From Rhodobacteraceae bacterium Araon29 (GTDB lineage Bacteria > Pseudomonadota > Alphaproteobacteria > Rhodobacterales > Rhodobacteraceae): 64,000 bases of DNA. Position 1 is the first letter of the stretch, and the number at the start of each line of letters is the position of its first letter. The stretch lies in NCBI GenBank assembly GCA_039640505.1, contig CP046865.1, positions 2,967,501-3,031,500 of the forward strand. Direction: 5' to 3'. The notes under the pieces are model-generated. The model did no database searches. It was given only the letters and a program-made list of their open reading frames with translations, and was not told where the DNA came from. Shown piece by piece: positions 42,889-53,238 of this stretch. The position numbers and the translations under genes were made by a program.

Positions 42889-43692
42889 AAATGGTGGCTC
42901 AATCAATTCGCGAATGATATCAGGCACATCACTTAACGGCCGGCGCATACCGGCTTGACGCGCCATGGGCAAAATATCGTCTGAACGCTGCGGCAATAAT
43001 TCAAATGCACAGCGAGATGCGCGCCGCCGCCCAACATATTCATTGCGCGACACGATTGAAAATCCGGTGAGGATACTATCGCTAAAATAGGCTCTCCCAA
43101 GATAGGTCATACTAATGTACCAAGACGGGTGTGGGCTGATCCCAAGCAAAGTAAATCCGTCTGCCGTGCTTAGGACTGCGCCGCGATGTTCCCGTGGATT
43201 GAAATTGTCCTTTCCAACCAAACGTCGTGCATTTGTTGGACGATCAAACGATTTGAACACCCTGCTGCCATTAACAGTTTTCACCAAAACAAGATTGCTA
43301 ACAGCGGTTCTCGTATCCATGAAAGAATTACGCCACAGACAATGAATACCATCAGGGATTTCATACTGCGCCACACCCAAAGAAATACTGCGTTCAAAGT
43401 AATTCACCGCATTATGCAGGTAGCTGCCTTCAATCCCAATATTACGGGCGTTTTTTCCATTACGAACCATTTCTATTTGGTCGTCGGTCAGCTTTTCCAG
43501 AATGATCCGGGAATCTACCTGAAAATAGTCACATATTTTTTCCAGAACATTAGGCTTTGGAAAAGAATGGCCACTCATATACCGATTGAACTGTACGCGG
43601 TTAATATCCAAATCACGACAAACGGCCGCTATAGACGGCCGACTGGTACATAATTTTCGCAAATTCTGACCAAACACACCCAAAACACTCAA
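42883..43692 (-). CDS. Helix-turn-helix regulator of unknown target
   Basis: A 269-residue protein with an N-terminal Cro/C1-type DNA-binding domain (about residues 5-65). RPSIAAVCRDLDINRVQFNRYMSGHSFPKPNVLEKICDYF shows the helix-turn-helix pattern. The remaining 200 residues form a domain I cannot name, with SWYISMTYLG and SRNEYVGRRRASRC near its end. I prefer a TTG start at 43692, because AGGAG lies six bases before it; a TTG six codons upstream has no such site. It faces an AT-rich region with strong dyads shared with a divergent LysR-type gene, so either regulator may bind there. Its 3' end overlaps rsmD by 6 bases. Confidence 0.75.
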   Translation of the reverse strand: MSVLGVFGQNLRKLCTSRPSIAAVCRDLDINRVQFNRYMSGHSFPKPNVLEKICDYFQVDSRIILEKLTDDQIEMVRNGKNARNIGIEGSYLHNAVNYFERSISLGVAQYEIPDGIHCLWRNSFMDTRTAVSNLVLVKTVNGSRVFKSFDRPTNARRLVGKDNFNPREHRGAVLSTADGFTLLGISPHPSWYISMTYLGRAYFSDSILTGFSIVSRNEYVGRRRASRCAFELLPQRSDDILPMARQAGMRRPLSDVPDIIRELIEPPFS

Positions 43693-43925
43693 TGTAAACT
43701 CCTGATCCAATGATTGCCCTAAAGGCCAAAACCTTAATATTTATGAATTTTTTTCAAGAATCCAAACAAACTATAACAAAAGTGATTATCTCACTTATCT
43801 TCAGGTTGTGATATAACTTAATTGTTAATGCTGTCTCATTTATTTAAAATTCAATATTTTTAAGTGCTTGAGGGTATGTACATTTTGGTTATCTCTTATT
43901 GACCGAAAAGAATAGCACAGCCTAT

Positions 43926-43965
43926 AAAATTACCAAAGGTTGTAATTTTCTACAACGGTAATTTT
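43926..43965. promoter_or_regulatory. Long bulged dyad, candidate operator or RNA structure
   Basis: AAAATTACC (43926-43934) pairs with GGTAATTTT (43957-43965), and GTTGTA (43939-43944) pairs with TACAAC (43951-43956). This gives 15 pairs with an AAAG bulge and a 6-base loop. TACCAAAGGTTGTA at 43931-43944 recurs as TACCAAATGTTGTA at 44062-44075, one mismatch in 14. Confidence 0.55.
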
Positions 43966-44028
43966 TCAGCACATAATTTTTTAGTGACAAACAGACACGT
44001 AATGGATAAGTCATGCCACAAATTTTAC

Positions 44029-44082
44029 ACCCTTAAGGGTATTTTTTTAATACCAAAGAACTACCAAATGTTGTACATTGGT
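44029..44082. promoter_or_regulatory. Cluster of short dyads before the LysR-type gene
   Basis: ACCCTTAAGGGT (44029-44040) is a perfect palindrome. GGTATT (44038-44043) / AATACC (44049-44054) encloses five T. ACCAAATGT (44063-44071) / ACATTGGT (44075-44082) is a dyad with one bulged A. TACCAAA starts at both 44051 and 44062, 11 bases apart. These are candidate binding sites for one of the two flanking regulators. Confidence 0.45.
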
Positions 44083-44152
44083 CAATATCAAACTCAGAGA
44101 TTCGGAACAGCAGGCTTTAAAAAATAGACGATACCGAAATGAGGAGCACAAG

Positions 44153-45073
44153 ATGCCCAACTGGAATGATCTAAAATGCTTAATGCATCTGGCAAGAAGC
44201 CAAACGATGACAAATGCAGCTTTTGCACTAAAGGCCAATGTCTCAACTGTGTCACGGCGGCTAGAGCGGCTTAACAGCTCTCTCGCCGAACCGGCGTTGG
44301 TCAAATTTGGCAATGGCTGGAAACTTACACCATATGGCGATAAGCTCGCCGAAGCCGCCGCGCATTTTCAAGTTTCCCTCAATCGAATAGAAACCGAAGA
44401 AATAAATGGTGACAATGCAAAACAAGTGTCTCGCAAAATAACATTGTCAGCGCCTCATGTGCTCGTTTCCGCCTATCTAAGCGGTTTTTTTGCCGGCTTT
44501 GCAGATCTGCACCCCGGTATTGAGCTTAACATCGTTGCGGAAAACAAACATGAACGTACAGCTGACGGCACGGTTGATCTTGCCTTGCATTTAGAACGGC
44601 CGAGCAAGGGGCGCTTGATGTGCCGAAAGGTTGGCGTCCTCCAAACTGGAATTTTCGCCAAAAAATCCACCCATCCGACAAAGTGGATTGGGCTTGATCA
44701 CAGCATGGATAATTGGCCTGAAATGGAACGAGCGAAGCAAATTTTTAAGTCCGAGCCAGAACTTCGAATCAACACACTTGAATGCATCAAAAGCGCTGTC
44801 GAGAAAACTGGTTGGGCTGGGCTGGGTATTGATGCGCTCTATCCAGAGCATCAGGGCTGGAAAACAATAGAAGCCGATGCTTTTGCTGGTGAGAACAAAA
44901 CTCTGGATGGTTTGAAGTCGAGTTATGCCCGCGAAGTTTGGTTGGTATATCATGAAACTCGGCGCCACGACGCGGCATTGCGTTATGTATGCGACTGGAT
45001 CATTCAGGTCTTTCAAAAAAGCCAATTCAAAAAAGACAACATTGGCTCACATGAATCAGAGTGCCGCATTTAA
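44153..45073 (+). CDS. LysR-type transcriptional regulator
   Basis: A 306-residue LysR-family protein. The N-terminal winged helix-turn-helix is at about residues 3-60 (DLKCLMHLARSQTMTNAAFALKANVSTVSRRLERLNSSL). A linker helix and a periplasmic-binding-protein-like effector domain (about 92-290) follow. The effector domain is divergent, with only weak similarity to typical LysR cores, and the C-terminal tail is charged. ATG 44153 has GAGGAG six bases upstream; a longer reading from 44078 overlaps an upstream dyad and is rejected. No adjacent divergent metabolic operon reveals its target. Confidence 0.85.
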   Translation: MPNWNDLKCLMHLARSQTMTNAAFALKANVSTVSRRLERLNSSLAEPALVKFGNGWKLTPYGDKLAEAAAHFQVSLNRIETEEINGDNAKQVSRKITLSAPHVLVSAYLSGFFAGFADLHPGIELNIVAENKHERTADGTVDLALHLERPSKGRLMCRKVGVLQTGIFAKKSTHPTKWIGLDHSMDNWPEMERAKQIFKSEPELRINTLECIKSAVEKTGWAGLGIDALYPEHQGWKTIEADAFAGENKTLDGLKSSYAREVWLVYHETRRHDAALRYVCDWIIQVFQKSQFKKDNIGSHESECRI

Positions 45074-45081
45074 AAGGTGGT

Positions 45082-45097
45082 AATATAGGCCTATATT
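45082..45097. repeat. 16-base perfect palindrome between convergent genes
   Basis: AATATAGGCCTATATT is perfectly self-complementary and lies between the LysR-type gene and the convergent map gene. As RNA it could form a 6-pair stem with a GGCC loop. There is no T-run, so a terminator role is doubtful. Confidence 0.4.
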
Positions 45098-45141
45098 GAA
45101 CTCCTTCCGAACCCACAGGTTTTGGCGAAGCATTTTTGATT

Positions 45142-45960
45142 TTATTTTTTTGAAAAGGTCGGATGAAAGCGATCCGTCGGTGACAGGGTAAAAATATCAG
45201 CCCCCGTCGCCGTCACGCCAACAGAATGCTCAAACTGCGCCGAAAGTGATTTATCACGGGTCACCGCAGTCCAGTCATCCGAAAGAACCTTGGTTTCGGG
45301 GCGCCCAAGATTAACCATGGGTTCAATGGTGAAAAACATTCCCTCTTCCAACACCGCGCCGGTACCCGGGCGGCCAAAGTGAAGCACATTTGGCGGTGAA
45401 TGAAACACCCGGCCCAGCCCATGGCCACAAAAATCGCGCACCACTGACATTCTTTGGGATTCTACATAGCTTTGAATTGCATAGCCAATGTCTCCAAAGG
45501 TATTGCCAGGCTTAACAGCCTCGATCCCTTTAAACAGCGAGTCGTGCGTTACTTGGATAAGGCGCTCTGCCTTGCGCGATAGCTGGCCAGCGACATACAT
45601 TCGCGATGTATCCCCAAACCAACCGTCGACAACCACCGTCACATCAATATTTAGGATATCGCCGTCTTTAAGTTTTTTATCGCTGGGAATGCCGTGGCAA
45701 ACCACATGGTTTACGCTTATGCAACTGGCATGTTGATAGCCGCGGTACCCAATGGTAGCAGAGGTTGCGCCCGCCGCATTCACTTTTGCTTCGATGGCCT
45801 CATTCAGGGCACCAGTAGTTTGACCAGGCACAACCAGATCGCATATTTCATCCAAAATCTGCGCAGCCAAGGCGCCGGCTTTATGCATACCGGCAAAATC
45901 TGCTGGGCTGAAAAGACTGATACCATCGCGTGTTTTGCGCTGGGGGTCACCTTTGGTCAA
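45142..45960 (-). CDS. map: Type I methionine aminopeptidase
   Basis: Removes the N-terminal methionine from nascent proteins. All five metal ligands of the pita-bread fold appear present: the Asp residues in NIDVTVVVDGWFGDTSRMY, His in GHGLGRVFHSPPNVLHFG, Glu in TIEPMVNLG and Glu in AQFEHSVGVT. The length of about 272 is normal. The start is TTG 45960, because AAGGAG lies seven bases upstream. A GTG two codons earlier would leave only one base between the ribosome-binding site and start. It is followed on the other side by sfsA in the same direction. Confidence 0.94.
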   Translation of the reverse strand: MTKGDPQRKTRDGISLFSPADFAGMHKAGALAAQILDEICDLVVPGQTTGALNEAIEAKVNAAGATSATIGYRGYQHASCISVNHVVCHGIPSDKKLKDGDILNIDVTVVVDGWFGDTSRMYVAGQLSRKAERLIQVTHDSLFKGIEAVKPGNTFGDIGYAIQSYVESQRMSVVRDFCGHGLGRVFHSPPNVLHFGRPGTGAVLEEGMFFTIEPMVNLGRPETKVLSDDWTAVTRDKSLSAQFEHSVGVTATGADIFTLSPTDRFHPTFSKK

Positions 45961-46024
45961 ATACACTCTCCTTGAAGCATTTTACCGCTCTCTAGCGCCG
46001 AAACGCATGAATTGCCAGTCACCG

Positions 46025-46729
46025 TTAGCCCATAATTGCTAATTCAGCCCCAAGGTCAATGTGTTCTGGGGAAATTTGGGCGGCAAAACACCGCAGCTCA
46101 ACCCCCACAGCACGGGCTTTTTGATAGGCTGCGGCATAGGCCGGATCAATATCTTGGGCCACATCGAAATGGGTGCAATCGGTGCGCTGTACGAGATAAA
46201 GCATGACCGCGCGGTGTCCGGCTTCAACCATGGCTTGCAACTCGTTCAAATGTTTGGTGCCACGTGCCGTGACACTGTCTGGAAACTCGGCAAGGCCAGC
46301 TTGGCGTTGCAAAGTCACGCTTTTGACCTCAACATAGATATCTGGCTGGCCGCCTGAGCTGAGCAAAAAATCAATCCTGCTCTTGGCCCCATAGCGCACC
46401 TCGGGCCGGCAGGTATCAAAAGCGTCCAAACCCGCAACGTGGCGCGTGATGAGGGCTTCTTTAATCACCTTATTGGCAAGGCTGGTATCAACACCGGTAA
46501 AATGGCCACTCTCGTGCTCAATCAACCGCCAGCCAAATTTTAACTTTTTCTTGGGCTCATCATTTGGCTCAACCCAGATTTTTGTACCTTCATCCGCCAG
46601 ACCCATCATGGATCCTGGATTGGCACAATGGGCGGTGACGGTTTGTCCGTCTTGCAGTTCGATATCAGCAAGGAACCGTTTATAACGGCGGATCAAACGG
46701 GCGGGAACAAGAGGGGTTTGAAACTGCAT
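46025..46729 (-). CDS. sfsA: SfsA family protein (sugar fermentation stimulation protein)
   Basis: A 234-residue SfsA protein. The family was named from maltose metabolism in E. coli and is thought to bind DNA or act as a nuclease, and its real function is unsettled. Family motifs are LVPARLIRRYKRFLADIEL, TAHCANPGSMMGL (about 33-45), VDTSLANKVIKEAL, RIDFLLSSGGQPDIYVEVKSVTL (with the nuclease-like D, E-x-K pattern) and FPDSVTARGTKHLNELQAMVEAGHRAVMLYLVQR. The ATG is 58 bases upstream of the map region on the same strand. It diverges from the CinA-like gene. Confidence 0.94.
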   Translation of the reverse strand: MQFQTPLVPARLIRRYKRFLADIELQDGQTVTAHCANPGSMMGLADEGTKIWVEPNDEPKKKLKFGWRLIEHESGHFTGVDTSLANKVIKEALITRHVAGLDAFDTCRPEVRYGAKSRIDFLLSSGGQPDIYVEVKSVTLQRQAGLAEFPDSVTARGTKHLNELQAMVEAGHRAVMLYLVQRTDCTHFDVAQDIDPAYAAAYQKARAVGVELRCFAAQISPEHIDLGAELAIMG

Positions 46730-46773
46730 ATTATGGCCCTATACCCTCAAAAAGGAAAAGAAAAGGAAGTAAA

Positions 46774-47496
46774 ATGTCAAATCCAACTGCCGCGATGCTG
46801 GTCATAGGTGATGAGATTCTATCGGGCCGCACACGAGATGCAAACATGCATTATCTGGCCGGCGAACTGACCAAGGCAGGCATTGATCTCAAAGAGGTGC
46901 GGATCGTCTCTGATACAGCGGCGGATATTATCGCTGCCACGCGCAGTTTGGCGAAGCGGTATGATCATCTCTTCACCTCAGGTGGGATCGGGCCGACACA
47001 TGATGATATCACCGCAGATTGCATTGCAGAGGCTTTTGACGCGGCAATTGATGTACGGGCCGATGCCAAGGCCTTGCTCACCACTCATTACCAACGCCAA
47101 GGCCTAGAGCTTAATGCCGCGCGGCTGCGCATGGCGCGTATTCCCGACGGCGCCAAGCTTATTGATAACCCGGTTTCGGTGGCGCCCGGATTTAGTCTGG
47201 GAAATACCCATGTGATGGCCGGGGTACCAGCGGTTTTTAAAGCCATGGTGGCAAGCGTGCTACCGCAATTGACAGGGGGCGCACCACTGCAAAGTGACAC
47301 GCTTCGCCTAGAGCGCGGTGAAGGGGATGTCGCCCAACCGCTGGGCGCGGTGGCAAAGCTTTATCCAGAGCTGTCGATCGGCTCTTATCCGTTTCAAAAA
47401 GATGGCATTTATGGCACCAATATTGTATTGCGCGGAACAGACCCGAACCAGCTTGAGGCGGCGAAGAAAAAATTGCAACAGATGCTCATCGAATGA
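46774..47496 (+). CDS. CinA-like molybdopterin-binding domain protein
   Basis: A 240-residue protein with the MoaB/MogA-like domain found at the N-terminus of CinA. It shows AAMLVIGDEILSGRTRDANMHYLAGEL (about residues 6-32), DHLFTSGGIGPTHDDITADCIAEAF (about 65-89) and the YPxxSIGSYPF segment near 203-212. The C-terminal nicotinamide-nucleotide deamidase domain of full CinA is absent, which is common for the stand-alone form. The biochemical role is not settled; proposals include ADP-ribose or NMN metabolism. It overlaps the GNAT gene by ATGA and starts a four-gene plus-strand run. Confidence 0.9.
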   Translation: MSNPTAAMLVIGDEILSGRTRDANMHYLAGELTKAGIDLKEVRIVSDTAADIIAATRSLAKRYDHLFTSGGIGPTHDDITADCIAEAFDAAIDVRADAKALLTTHYQRQGLELNAARLRMARIPDGAKLIDNPVSVAPGFSLGNTHVMAGVPAVFKAMVASVLPQLTGGAPLQSDTLRLERGEGDVAQPLGAVAKLYPELSIGSYPFQKDGIYGTNIVLRGTDPNQLEAAKKKLQQMLIE

Positions 47497-48233
47497 TCTG
47501 TGACCATGCGCCCCCTTGGGTAGTGGTTGATGCCACTTGGCCCCCGGCAGCCAAGCACGTGCTGGGCCCATGGACCATTAGACAGGGCTTGGGCGGCGGC
47601 AAACGGGTCTCTGCGGCCTCAGCAGAGCAAAGCGTGGGCAGTGATGAGATTGACGCCGCCCAGGCGGCCATGAGGGACTTGGACCAACCTGCCCTCTTTG
47701 CAATCCGGGATAGGGCGCAAACCTCCCAACAAAGTTTGGATGACCAACTTACCGCGCGCGGTTACGAATGCGTTGATCCAACTAATTTTTATTCTGCTCC
47801 GGTAGCGGTTATTGCCACAGAGAGGCCCCCAAGGGTCAGTATGTTTTCGGTTTGGGAGCCTTTGGAAATCCAGCGTGAAATATGGGCGAGCGGTGGCATC
47901 GGGCCAGCCCGCCAGATAATTATGCAGCGGGCGCAGGGCCCTAAAACCAGCCTTTTGATGCGCTGGGACGATCATCCGGCAGGCACCGGATTTGTGGCGA
48001 TTTTCGGCTCTGTGGCGATGGTGCATGCCCTTGAGATTTTGCCCCATCAGCGCCGCAAAGGCGTGGCACGTTGGGCCATGCGCCAGGCTGCGTTTTGGGC
48101 GCAAAGCCAAGGAGCCACGACGATCACAGTGCTCTGCACTCAAGAAAATACCGCCGCGAACCAGCTTTACTGTTCACTCGGGATGCAACTTGTGGGACAG
48201 TACCATTATCGCATGAAAAAGGAGCTGTCATGA
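47493..48233 (+). CDS. GNAT-family N-acetyltransferase
   Basis: A 246-residue acetyltransferase. The GNAT core is in the C-terminal half: GSVAMVHALEILPHQRRKGVARWAMRQAAFWAQSQGA (about residues 170-206, holding the acetyl-CoA loop QRRKGVA) and the closing LCTQENTAANQLYCSLGMQLVGQYHYRMK. The N-terminal 110 residues are a degenerate or additional GNAT-like half. The acceptor substrate is unknown. It is coupled on both sides by ATGA overlaps (CinA-like before, AhpD-like after). Confidence 0.88.
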   Translation: MICDHAPPWVVVDATWPPAAKHVLGPWTIRQGLGGGKRVSAASAEQSVGSDEIDAAQAAMRDLDQPALFAIRDRAQTSQQSLDDQLTARGYECVDPTNFYSAPVAVIATERPPRVSMFSVWEPLEIQREIWASGGIGPARQIIMQRAQGPKTSLLMRWDDHPAGTGFVAIFGSVAMVHALEILPHQRRKGVARWAMRQAAFWAQSQGATTITVLCTQENTAANQLYCSLGMQLVGQYHYRMKKELS

Positions 48234-48802
48234 ACCCCAAGCAATCCGCCACTGCCCTCGACCTACCGCCTGTCGACCCGTTGCCTGAGGCAACGCAAAA
48301 GTATTTTGACGTTTGTCAGGACAAACTGGGTATGGTGCCGAATGTGCTGACAGCGCATGCGTTTGATATTGAAAAGCTCAATGCTTTTACCGGGCTTTAT
48401 AACAACCTGATGCTGGCCGACAGCGGGCTAAGCAAACTTGAACGCGAAATGATTGCAGTCACCGTTTCATCCGTTAATAAATGCTTTTATTGTCTGACCG
48501 CCCATGGTGCAGCGGTGCGTGAGCTTTCAGGCGATCCAATCCTTGGCGAAATGATTGTGATGAATTACCGCTCAGCACCGCTGAATGACCGGCAGCGCGC
48601 AATGCTTGCGTTTACTGAAAAGGTGACCAAAAACAGCGCCGAGATCGAAGAAGCCGATCGCCAGCACCTACGCGACGTGGGTTTTAATGATCGCGATATC
48701 TGGGACATTGCCAATGTGGCGGCATTTTTTAATATGACCAACCGGGTGGCCAGTGCCACCGACATGCGGCCCAATGACGACTATCACGCGCTACATCGTT
48801 AA
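48230..48802 (+). CDS. AhpD-like peroxidase-related protein (carboxymuconolactone decarboxylase family)
   Basis: A 190-residue alkylhydroperoxidase-like protein. The redox motif is CFYCLTAHG (CxxC plus His) at about residues 84-92, preceded by LSKLEREMIAVTVSSVNK, which is typical of the peroxidase-related subgroup. ATG 48230 has GGAG six bases upstream and overlaps the GNAT stop. A much longer in-frame reading from 48071 is only a shadow of the GNAT gene. It probably reduces organic peroxides or assists their removal, with an unknown reductant. Its 3' end overlaps the OmpA-like gene by 29 bases. Confidence 0.92.
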   Translation: MNPKQSATALDLPPVDPLPEATQKYFDVCQDKLGMVPNVLTAHAFDIEKLNAFTGLYNNLMLADSGLSKLEREMIAVTVSSVNKCFYCLTAHGAAVRELSGDPILGEMIVMNYRSAPLNDRQRAMLAFTEKVTKNSAEIEEADRQHLRDVGFNDRDIWDIANVAAFFNMTNRVASATDMRPNDDYHALHR

Positions 48803-49715
48803 GATATCCCTCTGCATTGTCTTCACCTTTTGGTGCATGGCAGCTGCGGCGCAGGTTACTTTGACCGTGCCAAACGGAGCCAAACAGCAAATTGTCGAGC
48901 ACAGCAAAGTGGCAAAATACGAAATGCCCATTGGCTCTTGGGCGGATGGGGCGGTTCCAACAAAGCGAATAACTGGCCCCCTCTGGCAACGGGCATGGCA
49001 GTTACAAAGCCCTTCGATCACTATAGATCAATTCGCCGCGCCTATTTTGAGCCAAATGAAAGAGGCCGGATATGACGTTGTTTTCGATTGTCACGACGTG
49101 CAGTGCGGCGGGTTTGATTTTCGCTATTCGATCAAAGTATTCCTTGCACCGCAGATGTTCGTCAATCTGCGCAATTTTCGTTTTATTGCCTTTGAAAAAG
49201 CCAATAGCGTTAAAACCCTGCTGGCAAGCAAAGCTGGCAGCACATTGAGTTTTCAACTGATCGAAGTGAACCCAGAGGCTTCAGCGACCGCCGAGATATC
49301 TCAAAGGCTTCCCAAGTTGGCCCGCCAGACATTTTACACCGACATGCAAACCGAACTGCTTCAAAACGGTTATGCCGTGCTTTCCGACTTGGATTATGAA
49401 CCCGGATCATCAAAACTTGGAGCGGGGCCATTTCGCTCTTTGCAGGAACTGGCCGATTTTATGGAAAACCAGCCAGAAGCTGAGATTATTTTGGTTGGCC
49501 ATACTGACAACACGGGTGCCAGTGATGCCAATATTGCCCTCTCTAAGCGCCGCGCGGCCTCGGTCGTTGAGCGGTTGGTCACTAAATACGGTATTGCGGC
49601 CAAACAGCTTACCGCCGATGGTGTTGGCTTTCTTGCTCCTTTGACAGCAAACACTGCAGATAGTGGCCGCGAACGAAACCGCCGTGTCGAAGCGGTGATA
49701 AAACGCTTGCAGTGA
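48774..49715 (+). CDS. OmpA-family cell-envelope protein
   Basis: A 313-residue secreted protein. The signal peptide (about residues 1-26, ending MAAAAQ) is followed by an N-terminal domain of about 165 residues that I cannot name. This contains a Cys pair in DCHDVQCGG. A C-terminal OmpA peptidoglycan-binding domain (about 195-313) has ILVGHTDNTGASDANIALSKRRAASVVERLV and GRERNRRVE, with the diaminopimelate-binding Asp and Arg. It should anchor an envelope complex or the outer membrane to the cell wall. The start ATG 48774 lies within the end of the AhpD-like gene; a start at 48753 is also open. It converges with a LysR-type gene. Confidence 0.88.
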   Translation: MTTITRYIVKISLCIVFTFWCMAAAAQVTLTVPNGAKQQIVEHSKVAKYEMPIGSWADGAVPTKRITGPLWQRAWQLQSPSITIDQFAAPILSQMKEAGYDVVFDCHDVQCGGFDFRYSIKVFLAPQMFVNLRNFRFIAFEKANSVKTLLASKAGSTLSFQLIEVNPEASATAEISQRLPKLARQTFYTDMQTELLQNGYAVLSDLDYEPGSSKLGAGPFRSLQELADFMENQPEAEIILVGHTDNTGASDANIALSKRRAASVVERLVTKYGIAAKQLTADGVGFLAPLTANTADSGRERNRRVEAVIKRLQ

Positions 49716-49716
49716 T

Positions 49717-50622
49717 TTACAAAAGATCAAAGCTTTGGGCGTCTAACTTTTCGGCGAGAAATTCGATCAAAGCGCGCAGTTTGGGCTGAAGATACCGCTC
49801 TGGTGAATACGTGATGTAAATGCCTTGTCGATTTTTCGGCAGTTCCGGCATAACATCCACAACCCGGCCGTCTTTGAGCGCGTCCGCATATAGATAACTC
49901 GGCAAATAGGCGATGCCCAAACCCGAAATTGCCGCGTTTAGCAGCGACTGGCTATCATTTACGTTCAAAGCACCAGAGGTTCTGATATGCCGCGTTTCCC
50001 CGCTGGTTGCTGGAATATGCCACACAGATGTCACTGCGCTCGACGCATGATGCAAGAGCCTGTGAGCCGTTAGATCATCAATCCGTTGGGGCCGGCCATA
50101 ATCGGCCAAATATTGCGGACTAGCAACCATACGCAGCGTGGTTTCGCCAAGCTTACGAACAGACATCATATTATCTTGCATTGCGCCAATGCGAATGGCT
50201 GCATCATACTCTCCATTACCTAATTCAATAGGCTCGGCATTCACCTCAATCGTCATCGAAATATCACGGTAGCTTAGCAAAAAGCAGTTCAGGATTGGCG
50301 CTAGCGGGCTGCCAGTAAAATCTGCGTCAACATTGATCCGCAAGTCACCAACAGGTATCGCGCGCAAGGCTGAAGCCATCGCATCCGCATCCCCAGCATC
50401 ACTTAGAACCCGCCGCGCGCGATCATAATAGATCAATCCGATTTCTGTCGGATTAACGCGCCGGGTGGTGCGGTTCAAAAGCCGCGTGCCCAGCCGGGTT
50501 TCCAAACTGGATACATGCTTTGAAACCGCCGATTTTGATACCCCCATTTTTCTGGCCGCATCGGTAAACCCGCCTTGGTCTACCACGGTTGCAAATGCCT
50601 CCATCTCGGTTAAACGATCCAT
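49717..50622 (-). CDS. LysR-type transcriptional regulator
   Basis: A 301-residue LysR regulator of the CrgA-like subgroup. The winged helix-turn-helix is at residues 1-60 (DRLTEMEAFATVVDQGGFTDAARKMGVSKSAVSKHVSSLETRLG), and the effector-binding domain spans about 90-290. It lies directly downstream of the flavoenzyme gene on the same strand with 112 bases between, so it may have its own promoter. The flavoenzyme could be its target, but no divergent arrangement supports this. The gene ends one base after the stop of the convergent OmpA-like gene. Confidence 0.93.
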   Translation of the reverse strand: MDRLTEMEAFATVVDQGGFTDAARKMGVSKSAVSKHVSSLETRLGTRLLNRTTRRVNPTEIGLIYYDRARRVLSDAGDADAMASALRAIPVGDLRINVDADFTGSPLAPILNCFLLSYRDISMTIEVNAEPIELGNGEYDAAIRIGAMQDNMMSVRKLGETTLRMVASPQYLADYGRPQRIDDLTAHRLLHHASSAVTSVWHIPATSGETRHIRTSGALNVNDSQSLLNAAISGLGIAYLPSYLYADALKDGRVVDVMPELPKNRQGIYITYSPERYLQPKLRALIEFLAEKLDAQSFDLL

Positions 50623-50734
50623 TACCTATCCTATTCATCAACAAAATTACCCTCTCTACATCGGATAGAATTCTGTCAGGACTGCGGCAGATCGTGGACA
50701 TTGCCGGGGTTTTTAGCGGACTGTTTCTAGGCAC

Positions 50735-52777
<2,043 letters not shown>

Positions 52778-52852
52778 TCATTCAGATTAGCTGCCAAATC
52801 ATTGCCTAATAGAGCTGCGTTGTCACCTACAACGCAGCGTCAACCCTATCCC

Positions 52853-53227
52853 TTAGGTATCCGCACAATGCCGCCGAAATGCCCGTTTGAGAAGATCCAG
52901 CTCTGCACTTAAAAGGTAAATTTCTGCGCGCAAATCTTGATCGACCAAATCACCGCCGATCAGCGTGAACCGCGCTAAAACCTCAGAGCTTTCATATTCG
53001 GTGATGACAAAACTATGCACCCCTGCACCCACAGCCGACGGCGGGATGGGGATATGCAAATGCAAATCATCTGTATCCTGCGTGCGGATGACTTTGGCTG
53101 CATCAACCGGCTCTCCATGCAAGGTCACATCAAAAACTGGCAAGTGATCCGAACCCGGCGCAACCCCACTGACAAGGCCGAGCCAGAGACCATTTTTAAA
53201 CTCGAGTTCTTGAACCTTTAGCGTCAT
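52853..53227 (-). CDS. Hypothetical protein, probably Rhodobacteraceae-specific
   Basis: A 124-residue protein I cannot name. It has no signal peptide or membrane helix. Its composition suggests a beta-sandwich (LWLGLVSGVAPGSDHLPVFDVTLHGEPVDAAKV) followed by a C-terminal helix with a Leu-rich amphipathic pattern (AEIYLLSAELDLLKRAF, about 102-118). The latter could form a short coiled coil or dimer contact. It ends 11 bases after the next gene's region on the same strand, so the two are probably cotranscribed. No function is proposed. Confidence 0.65.
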   Translation of the reverse strand: MTLKVQELEFKNGLWLGLVSGVAPGSDHLPVFDVTLHGEPVDAAKVIRTQDTDDLHLHIPIPPSAVGAGVHSFVITEYESSEVLARFTLIGGDLVDQDLRAEIYLLSAELDLLKRAFRRHCADT

Positions 53228-53238
53228 ATTATGCGTCC

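Larger units (their letters stand above)
43693..44152. other. AT-rich divergent regulatory region with several dyads
   Basis: A 460-base gap between two divergent regulator genes, clearly richer in A+T than its surroundings. It holds no convincing gene. It contains a bulged 15-base stem at 43926-43965, a 12-base palindrome at 44029-44040, a dyad at 44038-44054 and another at 44063-44082. The motif TACCAAA occurs three times (43931, 44051, 44062). GAGGAG at 44141-44146 is the ribosome-binding site of the LysR-type gene. Confidence 0.6.

Noticed and set aside
44078-44152. Earlier start for the LysR-type gene
   Set aside because: GAGGAG is correctly placed before ATG 44153, and the added 25 residues do not resemble LysR N-termini.
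48071-48229. Upstream extension of the AhpD-like gene
   Set aside because: It is the GNAT gene read in another frame. ATG 48230 has a good ribosome-binding site and an ATGA overlap.
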